Assembly: GCA_025463005.1 (NCBI GenBank)
Contig: JAOAPR010000067.1
Span: 1 to 32,544, forward strand
Origin: Bryobacterales bacterium
GTDB lineage: Bacteria > Acidobacteriota > Terriglobia > Bryobacterales > Bryobacteraceae
Direction: 5' to 3'
DNA: 32,544 nt
Shown in pieces: positions 15,448-26,233 of the stretch. Each line of letters starts with the position of its first letter. Position 1 is the stretch's first letter. A program made the position numbers and the translations under genes. The notes under the pieces are model-generated. The model made no database searches and had not been told where the DNA came from. It saw only the letters and a list, made by a program, of their open reading frames with translations.

Positions 15448-18400
15448 ATGGACGCGTCGCGAACCTTCCTTCTGACCTCGGTTCTCGCGCTCTGCGCTCT
15501 GCCGATGCACGGCCAGACAGCCAACACCGGCGCGATTGCTGGCACCGTGAGCGACCCGAGTGGAGCGTTGGTACCACGTGCTGCAGTGGTCATCAACAGC
15601 CAGGGCACGGGAGAAGAGCGCGATCTCGCTACGGATGCTGAGGGGCGTTTCTCGGTCCAACTCCTGATTCCGGGCAATTATGACCTAACGGTGCGTGCGG
15701 CAGGATTCGACCCATTCATCTTGAATGGTGTTCAGGTTCAAATCACCGAGGTGAGCAGACTGAAGATTCAGCTCGCGCTCACCGGCGCAAAGGAACAGAT
15801 CGCAGTTAGCGCCGCAGCTTCGCTCCTTCAAACTGAGAACGCCACTCTCGGACGAGTCATCGATCGCGCGACGATCGAAGAATTGCCGCTCGTCAACCGC
15901 AACTTCACCGAGATCCTCGGCCTGACCGCCGGAACAAACACGGATATCGTGGATGCCACCCAACTGGGAGCCGGAAGCCAGGAGATCCGCGCAAACGGCG
16001 CACGTAGCGGCGACAACAATTTCATGCTAAACGGCGTGGATGCGAACAGTTATAGCTCCAATATCACCGAGGTCACTCCTTTCGGTGGGGCCGGGATCGC
16101 GATCCCCGCTCCGGATACCATCCAGGAGTTCAAGGTCCAGACTTCGCTCTACGACGCGCAGTATGGGCGAGGAGGAGGTGCGAACGTAAACGTCGAAACC
16201 CGATCGGGCACCACGGATCTTCACGGGAACGTTTATTATTTCGGCCGCAATGAGGCACTGGACGCGAACAATTTCTTTGCGAACGCAACCGGGGTGCCAA
16301 GAGGAAAATTTCAGCGCTCACAACCCGGGGGCACTTTGGGGGGGCCGATGCCCTGGCTCAATAAACGAGCTTTCTTCTTCGTTTCCTATCAAGCCACAAG
16401 GGATGTGAATGCGGCATCCTTGAGCAATAGTGTTCGATCCTCAAGCCTTCCTCCGATACCGCAAGTCCGCACACCAGCCTCGCTTGGAGATGTATTCGGC
16501 GGCCAAACCGGCGCATTCGGAGGCGTGGCAGTAGCCCCGAACGGTTCGAATATAAACCCGGTTGCGCTCAAGCTGCTGAACGCGAAGAACCCCGATGGTA
16601 CGTTTGTAGTCCCGAGCCCTCAGACTTCAAGCAGCGGCGTCAACTACACCGCAGTGGTGCCGGGAGACTATAACGAAGACCAGTTCAATACAAATTTCGA
16701 CTTCAACTTGCGCCCGGCGGATCACCTGTCGCTGAAATTCTTTTTCTCAAACTCGAATCAAGACGTTCCTTTCTTCGGCGCCACGGTGCCTGGCTTTCCA
16801 GCGCTCCGTTCCTTTGAGAACCGGAATTTGGCCATCACGGAGACTCACATTTTCTCATCGCGAGCGATCAACCAATTCCGCTTTGGCTTCTCTCGTCTTG
16901 CGGGTAAGGGCGTCGCCGGAGGAACGCTCACCGATCAAGACGTGGGGATAAACCGTTTCAGCGACCCTCAGGAGCGGCTTATTCCACAGATACTGGTTCT
17001 TGGAGCCTTTCAATTAGGCAACTCGGCAAGCGACCGGGGTAAAACAGCCAGTAATAACTTTTACGCCTCCGACGTCATATTCCTGTCCCGCGGAAACCAC
17101 AATCTTCGCTTGGGCGCAGAAAGCTTCCGAAATCAATTTAACCATTTAAGCGACTTTTCGGCCGGCACCGTGACGATCTTGTCGTTCCCTGATTTCCTGC
17201 TCGGCTTGCCCGCCGGGCCTGCCGGTGCAGGAGGGAACGGCACACCGCTCCCAAGCCTTTTCTCGTCCAGTGTGATTGCTGGGATTCCCGATGTGGGGCA
17301 ACGGGCAGGCGCTGCGGATTTGTTTGTGTTGGATGACTGGAAAGTTACGCCGACACTCACAATAAGCGTCGGGGTCCGAGTTGAGGTCAATTACCAAGAA
17401 AGCGAAGTCCAGGGTCGCCAGTCGAATTTCTTCCCTCAGTTCTACGATGCACCCGCACCCGGTGGCTTTACGAGCCCCGCCGCCTCCGGATTTGTTCTGC
17501 CCGGCAACTTTTCAGGCAGCGCCCCTACAGGATTTCCGCGTGGGAATTCAACCCTGTTGAATCATCCAGTTCAGGTTCATCCAGAACCCCGCATCGGCTT
17601 CGCGTGGCAGCCATTTTCTTTAAAGGACCTGGTTCTTCGGGGAGGATATGGCATCTACGCGAACCGTATCAGTTTCTCGGGGAATGGTTCAACACTGGCT
17701 CTGAACCCGCCGTTCGCCCTGAATGCCACGCTGACTGGCGGCGCTAACGCAGCCGCAAGCCTGCAGAGTCCCTTTCCAGGTCTGCCGCCAAACTCCTCAT
17801 TCCCGAATTTCTCAGCCAACATGCTGCCGGGTCCACCGTTTACCGGTGACAGATTTCTCCGCACCCCCTCCACTACCGATCCTGATTTTGAGGAGTCTAC
17901 CGTCCAGCACTTTAACGTCGATTTGCAGTATCAACACAAGAGCTACGTTTTCTCAATCGCGTATGCCGGCGCGAAGGGCACACACCTGGCCTTGGGACGC
18001 AGCAACAATCAGCCTGCTCTCGCCAGTCCTTCTAACCCTATAAACGGACTCACGACGAATTCAGTCTCGAATGCAGTCGAACGCGTTCCTTTTGTCGGGT
18101 TGTCTCCGTTGGTTGCGCGTCTCGAAAGCAGTGGGAATTCAATCTACAATTCATTGCAGGCCACGTTGAAGAAAGAAATGAGTCACGGTCTTCAATTGCT
18201 GGCAGCTTACACTTTTTCCAAATCCATTGATGATGCGGGTGATAGTCTCGGTGCTGCTTTCGGTGGCGGATTCGGAATACCTATCTTGGGACAACTGGTG
18301 TACAACGATCAAAACAATGTCGCTGCTCAGCGCGGCGTATCTGATTTCGATCGCACCCACAGATTGGTCCTCAGCTACACCTGGAACCTGCCCAACCTGG

Positions 18401-18959
18401 TAAGTGAACGCAACAAACCGATCGGGAAGCTAGCGAATGGCTGGGCACTCTCCGGCATCATGACCCTTCAATCAGGCCTTCCGTTCAGTATTTTAGACAC
18501 TGCAGCCGGCACGCTATTTGGCCCGGCAACCCTGTACACAACCGGCGACTTCGCTCCGGGTGCGACCTTGAAGGATGTAAGTCGAAGTGGCAGCGTTAGC
18601 GGCCGTGTCAACGTATTCTTCAACACGAAAGCATTTGCTCCAGCGCCGTTTGTTCCAGATGGTGGCCTTATTGATGGCAAATACTCGGTTTCTGGTGGCG
18701 GCACGATATTCGGCAGTCTGGGAAGGAATAGATCCTGAGGGGGCCGGATCAACGGGATTTCGACATCGCTGTAATTAAGACCACTCCCGTGACGGACCGT
18801 GTAAAGCTGATCTTTCGGTGGGAGATGTTCAATATGCTGAACAGGCCGAATTTTGCAAATCCGTCCAATGATGTTTCGACGCCCCGCACCTTCGGCACGA
18901 TTAGCGCCTTAACAGTGAATCCCCGGATCATGCAATATGCGCTAAAACTGCAATTCTAG
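15448..18959 (+). CDS. TonB-dependent receptor (Oar-like) with N-terminal carboxypeptidase-like domain, 3' frameshift
   Basis: An outer-membrane receptor of about 1170 residues. After a signal peptide (FLLTSVLALCALPMHG-Q) comes a carboxypeptidase-regulatory-like domain (GAIAGTVSDPSGALVPRAAV), then the plug (RVIDRATIEELPLVNRNFTE, IRANGARSGDNNFMLNGVDA) and a long 22-strand-type barrel. These Oar-like receptors import or bind large substrates in Acidobacteriota. The main frame stops at 18738 after SLGRN. The expected ending, LRGPDQRDFDIAVIKTTPV, MFNMLNRPNFANP and a final strand with C-terminal Phe (MQYALKLQF), continues in another frame to 18959, so one base is missing or two are extra near 18729-18736. 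Start at 15448 has GGAG upstream and gives a normal signal peptide; the earlier TTG at 15412 does not. Confidence 0.88.
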
Positions 18960-19035
18960 TGTGCTGCGTCAAACTCCCTGGGCCTGTAAACTGAGTCGGT
19001 TCCTGGGAAGATTGAACCAGCATTGGCACCAGGCG

Positions 19036-19064
19036 TTGACGCCCTCCTGGCGGCTTGTCAGAAT
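19036..19064 (+). promoter_or_regulatory. Candidate sigma-70-type promoter for the hybrid regulator
   Basis: TTGACG (19036-19041), a 17-base spacer and CAGAAT (19059-19064) lie 45 bases before the start at 19109. The -35 matches five of six and the -10 four of six. This suggests housekeeping transcription of the regulator itself. A TGGCAC just upstream does not have the spacing of a sigma-54 site. Confidence 0.4.
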
Positions 19065-19108
19065 GAGGACTCTGGGGTGGTGCCGCGGTGGCTACGAGGA
19101 TGCCCTCC

Positions 19109-22100
19109 ATGACCGAGCCTTCCGCGTACGTCCTGGAGCCCCTCCGGGAAGGCGCGGACGTCACTCTTTATCGCGGCCGGCAGCTCGGCAACCCATCGCC
19201 GGTCCTGGTGGTCGCGCTAACCGCCGAACAGCCGTCGCCTCAGGGTCTCCGGCGGCTCGAGCACGAATACTCGCTCGCAGCCGAACTCGATCCCGCGTGG
19301 GCCGCCAGGCCCCTGGCGCTCACTCGTCACGAAGGGCGGACGATCCTCATACTCACGGATCCTGGCGGTGAGCCACTGGATGTGGTCCTTGAGCGGGACC
19401 GGGGGGAACCGCTCGATCTGACTCGCGTCCTGCGTATCGCTATTGGCTTGGCGACAGCACTCGGCCAAATGCATCGGCACGGTCTCATACATAAGGACAT
19501 CAAGCCAGCGAATGTGCTGGTCGACGACGCCGGCAACGTATGGCTCACCGGATTCGGCATATCGTCCCGGCTGCCGCGCGAGCGCCAGGCGCCCGCACCC
19601 CCCGAGATTATTGCCGGCACCCTCGCCTACATGGCGCCCGAGCAGACCGGCCGCATGAACCGCTCGATTGATGCCCGAAGCGATCTCTACTCTTTGGGCG
19701 TCAGTTTGTACCAGATGCTCACGGGCCGTCTGCCGTTTGCTGCGGCCGATGCCTTGGAATGGGTCCACTGCCATATCGCACGCCAGCCGGCGCCGCTTGA
19801 CGGCAGCGCCAAGCTCCCGGCTCCACTCTCGGCTATCATCATGCGACTTCTGGCTAAGACCGTCGAGGATCGCTACCAGACGGCCGTGGGCCTCGAGGCC
19901 GATCTCCGGCGGTGCCTGGCGGAATGGGAGTCGCAGGGCCGCATCGATCCGTTCCCGTTGGGCCCGTACGACGTCTCGGACCAATTGCTGATCCCAGAGA
20001 GGCTGTACGGGCGGGAGCGCGAGATCGATGCTCTGATTGCTGCGTTCGATCGGGTCGTGGCTCAGGGTACCCCCGAGCTCGTGCTCGTATCCGGTTATTC
20101 CGGCGTCGGCAAATCCTCGGTGGTGAACGAGCTGCACAAGGTACTCGTCGCGCCGCGCGGCCTCTTCGCGTCTGGCAAGTTCGACCAGTACAAGCGCGAC
20201 ATCCCGTACGCCACCCTTGCCCAAGCCTTCCAGAGCCTTATCCGATCGCTTCTGGGCCAGAGCGAGGAGGAGCTTGGCCGGTGGCGGGAGGCCCTGCGCG
20301 AGGCACTAGGCCGGGACGGTCAACTCATCGTGAACCTCGTTCACGAACTGGAGCTTGTGATCGGAAAACAGCCGCCAGTCCCGGACCTGCCGCCGCACGA
20401 CGCGCAGAACCGCTTCCAGATGGTCTTCCGGCGCTTCCTTGGCGTATTCGCGCGGAAGGAGCACCCGCTCGCGCTGTTTCTTGACGATTTGCAATGGCTT
20501 GATACCGCGACGCTCGACTTGCTCGAGCACCTGGTCACGCACACTGAAGTGCGGCATCTGCTGCTGGTCGGGGCGTACAGGGACAACGAGGTCGGCCCCG
20601 CGCACCAGCTTTTGCGGACTCTCGATGCGATCCGCGGGGCCAATGCGAGCGTACATGAGATCGTGCTGGCGCCACTCGGGCTCGGTGATGTCGACCGGCT
20701 CATCGCCGATGCCCTGCATTGTGAGCTGGAGCGTGCGCGGCCCTTAGCACAACTGGTGCACGAGAAGACCGGCGGAAATCCGTTCTTCGCGATCCAGTTC
20801 CTCACAGCGCTGGCCGAGGAAGGGCTGCTCGGGTTCGACCCGCATGCGGCAGCCTGGATCTGGGACTTGGCTCGGATTCGCGCGAAGGGCTACACCGACA
20901 ACGTGGTGGATCTGATGGTGGGAAAGCTAAAGCGATTGTCCGGCGCGACGCAGACCGCTCTACAGCAGCTCGCCTGTCTCGGGAACGTGGTCGAAATCGC
21001 CAGACTGGGTCTGGTTTTCGGGGAATCAGAAGAGGAGATCCACGCGGCGCTCCTGGAGGCCGCCCGCACTGGGCTGATCCTCCGCCTGGAGGGCGCCTAT
21101 GCGTTCCTCCACGACCGTATTCAGGAGGCGGCCTATACGCTCATCCCCGAAAGCGAGCGTGCGGCGGCACACCTTCGGATTGGCCGAGAATTGCTGGCAA
21201 ACATGACGACGGACGAGCTTGGAGAGCATCTGTTCGATGTTGCGAATCAGTTCAATCGGGGCGCCGCACGGCTGGTCGATCGCGACGAGAAAGCGCGTGT
21301 CGCGACAATCGACCTGCGTGCCGGACGAAAGGCCAAGGCGTCGACGGCCTACGCGCCGGTGTGCGCATATTTCGCCGCCGGCATGGACCTGTTCGATGAA
21401 AGCGACTGGGACCGCCAGTACGAGTTAATGTTCAGCCTGTGGCTCGAACGCGCTGAGTGCGAGTTTCTGTCGGGTGACTTCGACAAAGCCGGGCAACTGA
21501 TTACGGAGTTACTACAGCGAGGCACGTCGAAAGTCGATGTGGCGGCCGCTTATCGTCTCAAAGTCCAGTTGCAAATAGTGAGTGGGAACCAACCACAAGC
21601 CGTTGAAAGCGCGCTCGCGTGCCTGCGCCTGTTCGGCATTGAATTCCCCGACCGCCCGACCCGGGAGCAGGTACAGGCCGAATACGAGACGGTCTGGCGC
21701 AACCTGGACGGTCGCCCGATCGAGAGCCTGATCGATCTGCCGCTGATGACCGATCCGGAACTGCAGGCCGCGATGCGAGTGCTTCGGTGGCTTTCGGAAG
21801 CTGCCTACGGTACCGACCTTCAATTGTTTCGTTTGTTCCTTTGCCGCATAGTGAACATCGGCATGCTGCACGGGACGAGCAGCCCCTTCGCGCATGCCTT
21901 GGGTTTTTTCGGGACGCTCCTGGCTCCCGAGTTTCATCGTTATAGCGAGGGTTATCGGTTCACCAGGGCCGCGTACGAGCTGGTCGAGAAACACGGCCTC
22001 ATCGCCGACAAGGCATCAACCTGCCTGGCGATGGGGATGGTTTCCTGCTTCACGCGGCCGATTGAGACCGCGAGGGATTTCTGCCTTGCGGCCGTTCGGA

Positions 22101-24946
22101 GCGCGACAGAGGCGGGTAATGTCTCTATGGCTTGCTACACCATGATGGTTACGGTGTTTGTCCTGTTCCTGCGAGACGATCCACTGGACGCGGTGTGGCG
22201 CGAGTTGGAGATGGGCCTGGACTTCGCCCGGAAGTCCGGGTTCCGCGACGTCGCGGACATCTTCCTGAGCCAGCAACGCTTCATCGCGACCATGCAGGGC
22301 CGGAGCGCGACCTTCTCCACCTTCAGCGACACGCAGTTCGACGAGGCGGCGTTCGAGGCGCAACTGACGGGGGACCGAATGCCCTTGATGATTTCCCTTT
22401 ACTGGATCCTCAAACTGAAGGCACGGTTCCTGTCAGGCGACTACGCCGAGGCCCTCACTGCAGCCGACAAGGTGAAGGCGTTCCTTTGGGCCATGTCTGG
22501 CCAGGTCCAGCTGGTCGACTACTTTTTTTATGCCGCGCTGACGGTAGCGGCATGCTACCAGAATTCGTCGGCTGACGAACAGGAAGGATGGCGCGAACTT
22601 CTCACGGCGCACCGGGAACAACTGCGCGAGTGGGCCGAAAACTATCCGCCGACGTTCGCCGACAAGCACGCACTGGTGTCGGCCGAGATCGCCCGGCTCG
22701 ACGGCCGCGACCTCGACGCGATGCGTTTGTACGAGCAGGCGATTCAGTCGGCTCACGAGAATGGCTTCGTCCAGAACGAAGCGCTGGCCCATGAGGTGGC
22801 CGCGCGCTTCTACCTGGCGGGCGGGTTCGAGACGATTGCCCACACGTATCTACGCAACGCGCGGAACTGCTACGACCGCTGGGGCGCCCTCGGGAAGGTA
22901 AAGCAACTCGACGAACACTACCCGCACCTGCACGAGGAACGAGATTCTGGCTCTCCTACGGCCACAATCGGCACGCCTGGTGAACATCTGGACCTGGCAA
23001 CAGTCGTCAAAGTCTCCCAGACCGTATCCGGGGAGATTGTCCTCAAGAAATTGATCGACACGCTCATGGTGACCGCGCTTCAGCACGCTGGCGCCGAGCG
23101 AGGTCTCCTGATCCTTGTGCGAGGCGACCAAATGCAAATCGAAGCAGAGGCTACGACCGATCGAGATACGATTGCCGTCCGTCTTCTGAGCAAAGTCCCC
23201 ACGAGCTCAGAACTGCCGGATTCGGTCTTCCAATACGTCCTCCGAACCCAAGAGGCAGTGATTATAGACGATGCGTCGGCCCACGGCGAATTCTCTGCCG
23301 ACCCCTACTTCGTTGGGGCAAGCGCTCGTTCGATCCTTTGCCTCCCGCTCGTTAAGCAAGCGACGCTCACAGGTGTGCTATATCTCGAAAATAGCCTGGC
23401 TTCCCACGTCTTTACGCCCGCCCGAATCGCGGTGCTGAGGCTGCTGGCATCGCAGGCCGCGATATCCCTCGAAAACGCGCACCTCTATACCGAGCTTCAC
23501 GAAGCTCAAGCGTACCTGTCCGAGGCGCAAAGACTGAGTCAGACCGGCAGCGCCGGTTGGGTCCCGTCGACCGGCGAAATTATCTGGTCAAGCGAAACGT
23601 ATCGCATCTTCGACTTCGACCCGGCAATCCAACCTACGGAGGAAATGGTCCTTGAGCGAATCCATCCCGAGGACCGATCTTTGTTCCTACAGATCACGGA
23701 TCAGGCATCCCGCGCCGGGCAGGACTGGAACCTCGACCACCGGTTGTTGATGCCGGATGGTTCTGTCAAATACCTCCACGTCGTCTCACACGCGGTAAAG
23801 AATGATTCGAGAGGCGAGGTAGGTTTCGTTGGCGCGGTAATGGACGTGACCGCGGCCAAACAGTCACAGCAGGCTCTGGAACAGGCGTTCCGTGAGATAA
23901 AGACGCTCAAAGATCAGCTCCAATCCGAGAATATCGTGCTCCGCGAAGAAATCGATAAGGCCTCGATGTTCGAGCAAATCGTCGGAACTTCACCGCCCCT
24001 GCGAAACGTGCTGTCTCGCGTATCCAAAGTTGCTCCAACCGACTCCAGTGTCCTGATCACCGGCGAGACCGGCACGGGCAAGGAGCTGGTTGCCCGCGCG
24101 ATTCACAGGCGTTCCCAGCGCTCCCCACGCGCATTTGTGAGTGTGAACTGCGCGGCCATCCCGCACGACTTGATCGCCTCAGAATTGTTCGGTCATGAGA
24201 AGGGCGCCTTTACCGGGGCAACTCAGCGGCGTTTAGGGCGCTTTGAGATGGCCGAAGGGGGCACCATCTTCCTCGATGAAGTCGGCGAGCTTCCGTCCGA
24301 AACTCAGATCGCTCTCTTGCGGGTTTTGCAGGAACACGAATTTGAGCGTGTCGGTGGAACTGGATCCATCCAAAATGATGTTCGGGTGATCGCTGCCACT
24401 AACCGAGATTTGGAGGCTGCCATCGCTGCAGGCAAGTTCAGGAGCGACCTGTTCTACCGGCTCAACGTTTTTCCAATTGAAATGCCTTCTTTGCGTGAAC
24501 GAAAAGAAGACATTCCCCTGTTGGTTGAGTACTTCATTGATCGTTTCGCAAGGCAAGCGGGAAAGAGCTTTCAGGCGTTGAACAAGAAGAGCCTCGATCT
24601 GCTTCAGTCGTACCCGTGGCCGGGTAATATTCGCGAATTGCAGAACGTCATTGAGCGATCTGTCATTGTATGCGAAACAAAGAATTTCTCAGTCGATGAG
24701 AGTTGGCTGTCCCGGCAACCCCGTTCAACTGGACCGAAAAGCCAGCTTGAGCTCTCCCAAAAGCTCGCTTCTCAGGAGAAGGAGATGATTGAGGCCGTCT
24801 TGAGCGAAAGCGGCGGACGAGTGTTCGGACCGGCCGGCGCGGCTACCAAGCTGGGTATGCCTCGATCCACCCTGGAGTCAAAGATCAGGTCACTGAAGAT
24901 CGATAAGAAGCGCTTCAAAACTTCAGATCCCTCTCAAAGCAACTAA
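19109..24946 (+). CDS. Giant hybrid regulator: kinase-like + PredATPase + GAF + PAS + sigma-54 AAA+ + Fis HTH
   Basis: One frame of about 1945 residues. Order: Ser/Thr-kinase-like domain (~10-270; catalytic loop LIHKDIKPANVLVD, activation segment GTLAYMAPEQTGRMNRS); PredATPase/AAA_16 domain (Walker A SGYSGVGKSSV near 330, Walker B LALFLDDLQWLD near 456); long helical repeats (~690-1290); GAF (~1297-1460); PAS (~1470-1585); short coiled coil; sigma-54 activator AAA+ (Walker A GETGTGKE near 1651, GAFTGA near 1698, Walker B GGTIFLDEVGELP near 1716); Fis-type HTH at the C-terminus. The first part matches the known kinase/ATPase/sensor-kinase hybrids, but the output here is sigma-54 activation instead of a histidine kinase. 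The GFG in place of DFG and no clear VAIK Lys make kinase activity doubtful. ATGs at 19100 and GTG at 19088 are alternative starts. Likely cytoplasmic, activating a sigma-54 promoter in response to a small-molecule or protein signal. Confidence 0.92.
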   Translation: MTEPSAYVLEPLREGADVTLYRGRQLGNPSPVLVVALTAEQPSPQGLRRLEHEYSLAAELDPAWAARPLALTRHEGRTILILTDPGGEPLDVVLERDRGEPLDLTRVLRIAIGLATALGQMHRHGLIHKDIKPANVLVDDAGNVWLTGFGISSRLPRERQAPAPPEIIAGTLAYMAPEQTGRMNRSIDARSDLYSLGVSLYQMLTGRLPFAAADALEWVHCHIARQPAPLDGSAKLPAPLSAIIMRLLAKTVEDRYQTAVGLEADLRRCLAEWESQGRIDPFPLGPYDVSDQLLIPERLYGREREIDALIAAFDRVVAQGTPELVLVSGYSGVGKSSVVNELHKVLVAPRGLFASGKFDQYKRDIPYATLAQAFQSLIRSLLGQSEEELGRWREALREALGRDGQLIVNLVHELELVIGKQPPVPDLPPHDAQNRFQMVFRRFLGVFARKEHPLALFLDDLQWLDTATLDLLEHLVTHTEVRHLLLVGAYRDNEVGPAHQLLRTLDAIRGANASVHEIVLAPLGLGDVDRLIADALHCELERARPLAQLVHEKTGGNPFFAIQFLTALAEEGLLGFDPHAAAWIWDLARIRAKGYTDNVVDLMVGKLKRLSGATQTALQQLACLGNVVEIARLGLVFGESEEEIHAALLEAARTGLILRLEGAYAFLHDRIQEAAYTLIPESERAAAHLRIGRELLANMTTDELGEHLFDVANQFNRGAARLVDRDEKARVATIDLRAGRKAKASTAYAPVCAYFAAGMDLFDESDWDRQYELMFSLWLERAECEFLSGDFDKAGQLITELLQRGTSKVDVAAAYRLKVQLQIVSGNQPQAVESALACLRLFGIEFPDRPTREQVQAEYETVWRNLDGRPIESLIDLPLMTDPELQAAMRVLRWLSEAAYGTDLQLFRLFLCRIVNIGMLHGTSSPFAHALGFFGTLLAPEFHRYSEGYRFTRAAYELVEKHGLIADKASTCLAMGMVSCFTRPIETARDFCLAAVRSATEAGNVSMACYTMMVTVFVLFLRDDPLDAVWRELEMGLDFARKSGFRDVADIFLSQQRFIATMQGRSATFSTFSDTQFDEAAFEAQLTGDRMPLMISLYWILKLKARFLSGDYAEALTAADKVKAFLWAMSGQVQLVDYFFYAALTVAACYQNSSADEQEGWRELLTAHREQLREWAENYPPTFADKHALVSAEIARLDGRDLDAMRLYEQAIQSAHENGFVQNEALAHEVAARFYLAGGFETIAHTYLRNARNCYDRWGALGKVKQLDEHYPHLHEERDSGSPTATIGTPGEHLDLATVVKVSQTVSGEIVLKKLIDTLMVTALQHAGAERGLLILVRGDQMQIEAEATTDRDTIAVRLLSKVPTSSELPDSVFQYVLRTQEAVIIDDASAHGEFSADPYFVGASARSILCLPLVKQATLTGVLYLENSLASHVFTPARIAVLRLLASQAAISLENAHLYTELHEAQAYLSEAQRLSQTGSAGWVPSTGEIIWSSETYRIFDFDPAIQPTEEMVLERIHPEDRSLFLQITDQASRAGQDWNLDHRLLMPDGSVKYLHVVSHAVKNDSRGEVGFVGAVMDVTAAKQSQQALEQAFREIKTLKDQLQSENIVLREEIDKASMFEQIVGTSPPLRNVLSRVSKVAPTDSSVLITGETGTGKELVARAIHRRSQRSPRAFVSVNCAAIPHDLIASELFGHEKGAFTGATQRRLGRFEMAEGGTIFLDEVGELPSETQIALLRVLQEHEFERVGGTGSIQNDVRVIAATNRDLEAAIAAGKFRSDLFYRLNVFPIEMPSLRERKEDIPLLVEYFIDRFARQAGKSFQALNKKSLDLLQSYPWPGNIRELQNVIERSVIVCETKNFSVDESWLSRQPRSTGPKSQLELSQKLASQEKEMIEAVLSESGGRVFGPAGAATKLGMPRSTLESKIRSLKIDKKRFKTSDPSQSN

Positions 24947-25094
24947 CCGCGTCTCAAAGCAGTCTCGCCAGACGTTTTGTACAAGACTTCGCCAATGGCG
25001 AGCCCTTCGCCATTCCCCTATCTTTTAACTCGCGCAGTATCACTAGTTTACGATTGGATCCCGTCTTGCATTTTCAATGGCGAGGGAATTGGAA

Positions 25095-26171
25095 ATGCCA
25101 CGAATCGAATTATTGGATCCCACCCAGAACGGAAGGTCGGCCGAGCATCTGGAGAACAAACTCCGCCACCTCATCGTCGGACAAGACGAAGCAATTCACC
25201 AGATAGTAAGGGCATATCAGACTCACTTGGCGGGGCTGTCTCCGGCCGGCCGGCCGATCGGAAACTTTCTCTTCCTGGGTCCGACGGGCTCCGGAAAAAC
25301 TCGTGTCGTCGAGGCGACCGCCGAATCCCTGCTGCAGAACTCTCGTGCAGTAATCAAAATCGATTGCGCGGAGTTTCAACACAGCCACGAAATCGCAAAA
25401 TTGATCGGGTCGCCTCCGGGATACCTGGGGCACCGCGAAACCCATCCACTGTTGTCGCAAGAAGCGCTGGATCAGCATCACACAGAAAAAATCAAGCTTA
25501 GTTTCGTACTCTTCGATGAAATCGAAAAGGCATCCGATTCGCTGTGGAACTTGCTGTTGGGCATCCTGGATAAAGCGACTTTGACGCTGGGAGACAACCG
25601 CAAGGTCGATTTCTCAGCGGCGATGGTCTTTCTCACCAGCAATCTCGGCGCGGCCGAAATGAGCTCTTTACTGAATCCGCGACTGGGCTTCCATGCTCTC
25701 TCACAGGACGACAGCGCTAGCAATGCGAAACTCAGCGCCCGGATCTCGGGCGCGGGCATCGCAGCCGCTCGTCGAAAGTTCACGCCGGAGTTTATCAACC
25801 GTCTGGACAACATCGTTGTCTTCAAATCTCTCGGTAAAGAGGAACTGCGCAGGATCGTCGATATTGAGCTCGCAATGGTGCGGCAGCGTATCCAGGCGGC
25901 CGCCGCAAACAAAACGTTCACGGTTAATGTCACCGATGCCGCCAGAGAGTTTTTGCTGGTGGAAGGTACCGACTTCAGGTATGGCGCGCGGCACTTGAAG
26001 CGCGCTATCGAGCGCCTGCTGGTACAACCCTTGTCGAACTTGCTCGCTAGCGGCCAGATCCGTCGCGGCGATTGTATCCACGTAAGCCACGAGGACGGGT
26101 CGGCTGCTCTCCTGTTTGGACGGGAACCAGCAGTGATGCAAGGGTGGGAAGTAGCAAGCCGCGCGGCATGA
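25095..26171 (+). CDS. Single-ring Clp-type AAA+ unfoldase (ClpB D2-like only)
   Basis: A 358-residue protein that equals one second-type AAA+ module of ClpA/ClpB. It has VGQDEAI at the start, Walker A GPTGSGKT (62-69), a pore loop with GYLG (~109), Walker B FVLFDEIEKA (~137), sensor 1 FLTSN (~181), an Arg finger in FTPEFINRLDNIVVF (~236), and the small domain with sensor 2 GARHLKR (~297). The substrate-recognition N-domain, the first AAA ring and the M-domain of ClpB are all absent, so a partner is probably needed to choose substrates. The start at 25095 has GAGGGA upstream; ATG at 25077 does not. It lies between two sigma-54 activators and just before a STAS gene, suggesting that it remodels a regulator and is not a general chaperone. 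Confidence 0.87.
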   Translation: MPRIELLDPTQNGRSAEHLENKLRHLIVGQDEAIHQIVRAYQTHLAGLSPAGRPIGNFLFLGPTGSGKTRVVEATAESLLQNSRAVIKIDCAEFQHSHEIAKLIGSPPGYLGHRETHPLLSQEALDQHHTEKIKLSFVLFDEIEKASDSLWNLLLGILDKATLTLGDNRKVDFSAAMVFLTSNLGAAEMSSLLNPRLGFHALSQDDSASNAKLSARISGAGIAAARRKFTPEFINRLDNIVVFKSLGKEELRRIVDIELAMVRQRIQAAAANKTFTVNVTDAAREFLLVEGTDFRYGARHLKRAIERLLVQPLSNLLASGQIRRGDCIHVSHEDGSAALLFGREPAVMQGWEVASRAA

Positions 26172-26233
26172 AAGGCATTGGAGGGAGCGCATTACTAGAT
26201 TGGCAGGTCAGGTGTCGCTGGTTCGAGAGACCT

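Noticed and set aside
19023-19040. TGGCAC…TTGAC as a sigma-54 promoter before the giant regulator
   Set aside because: Distance between the GG and the expected GC does not fit the -24/-12 spacing and the GC itself is missing; a sigma-70-type site fits better.
19217-20224. 335-residue minus-strand open frame inside the giant regulator
   Set aside because: It is the antisense of clear kinase and ATPase motifs; long antisense frames are expected in GC-rich coding DNA, and it has no family likeness.
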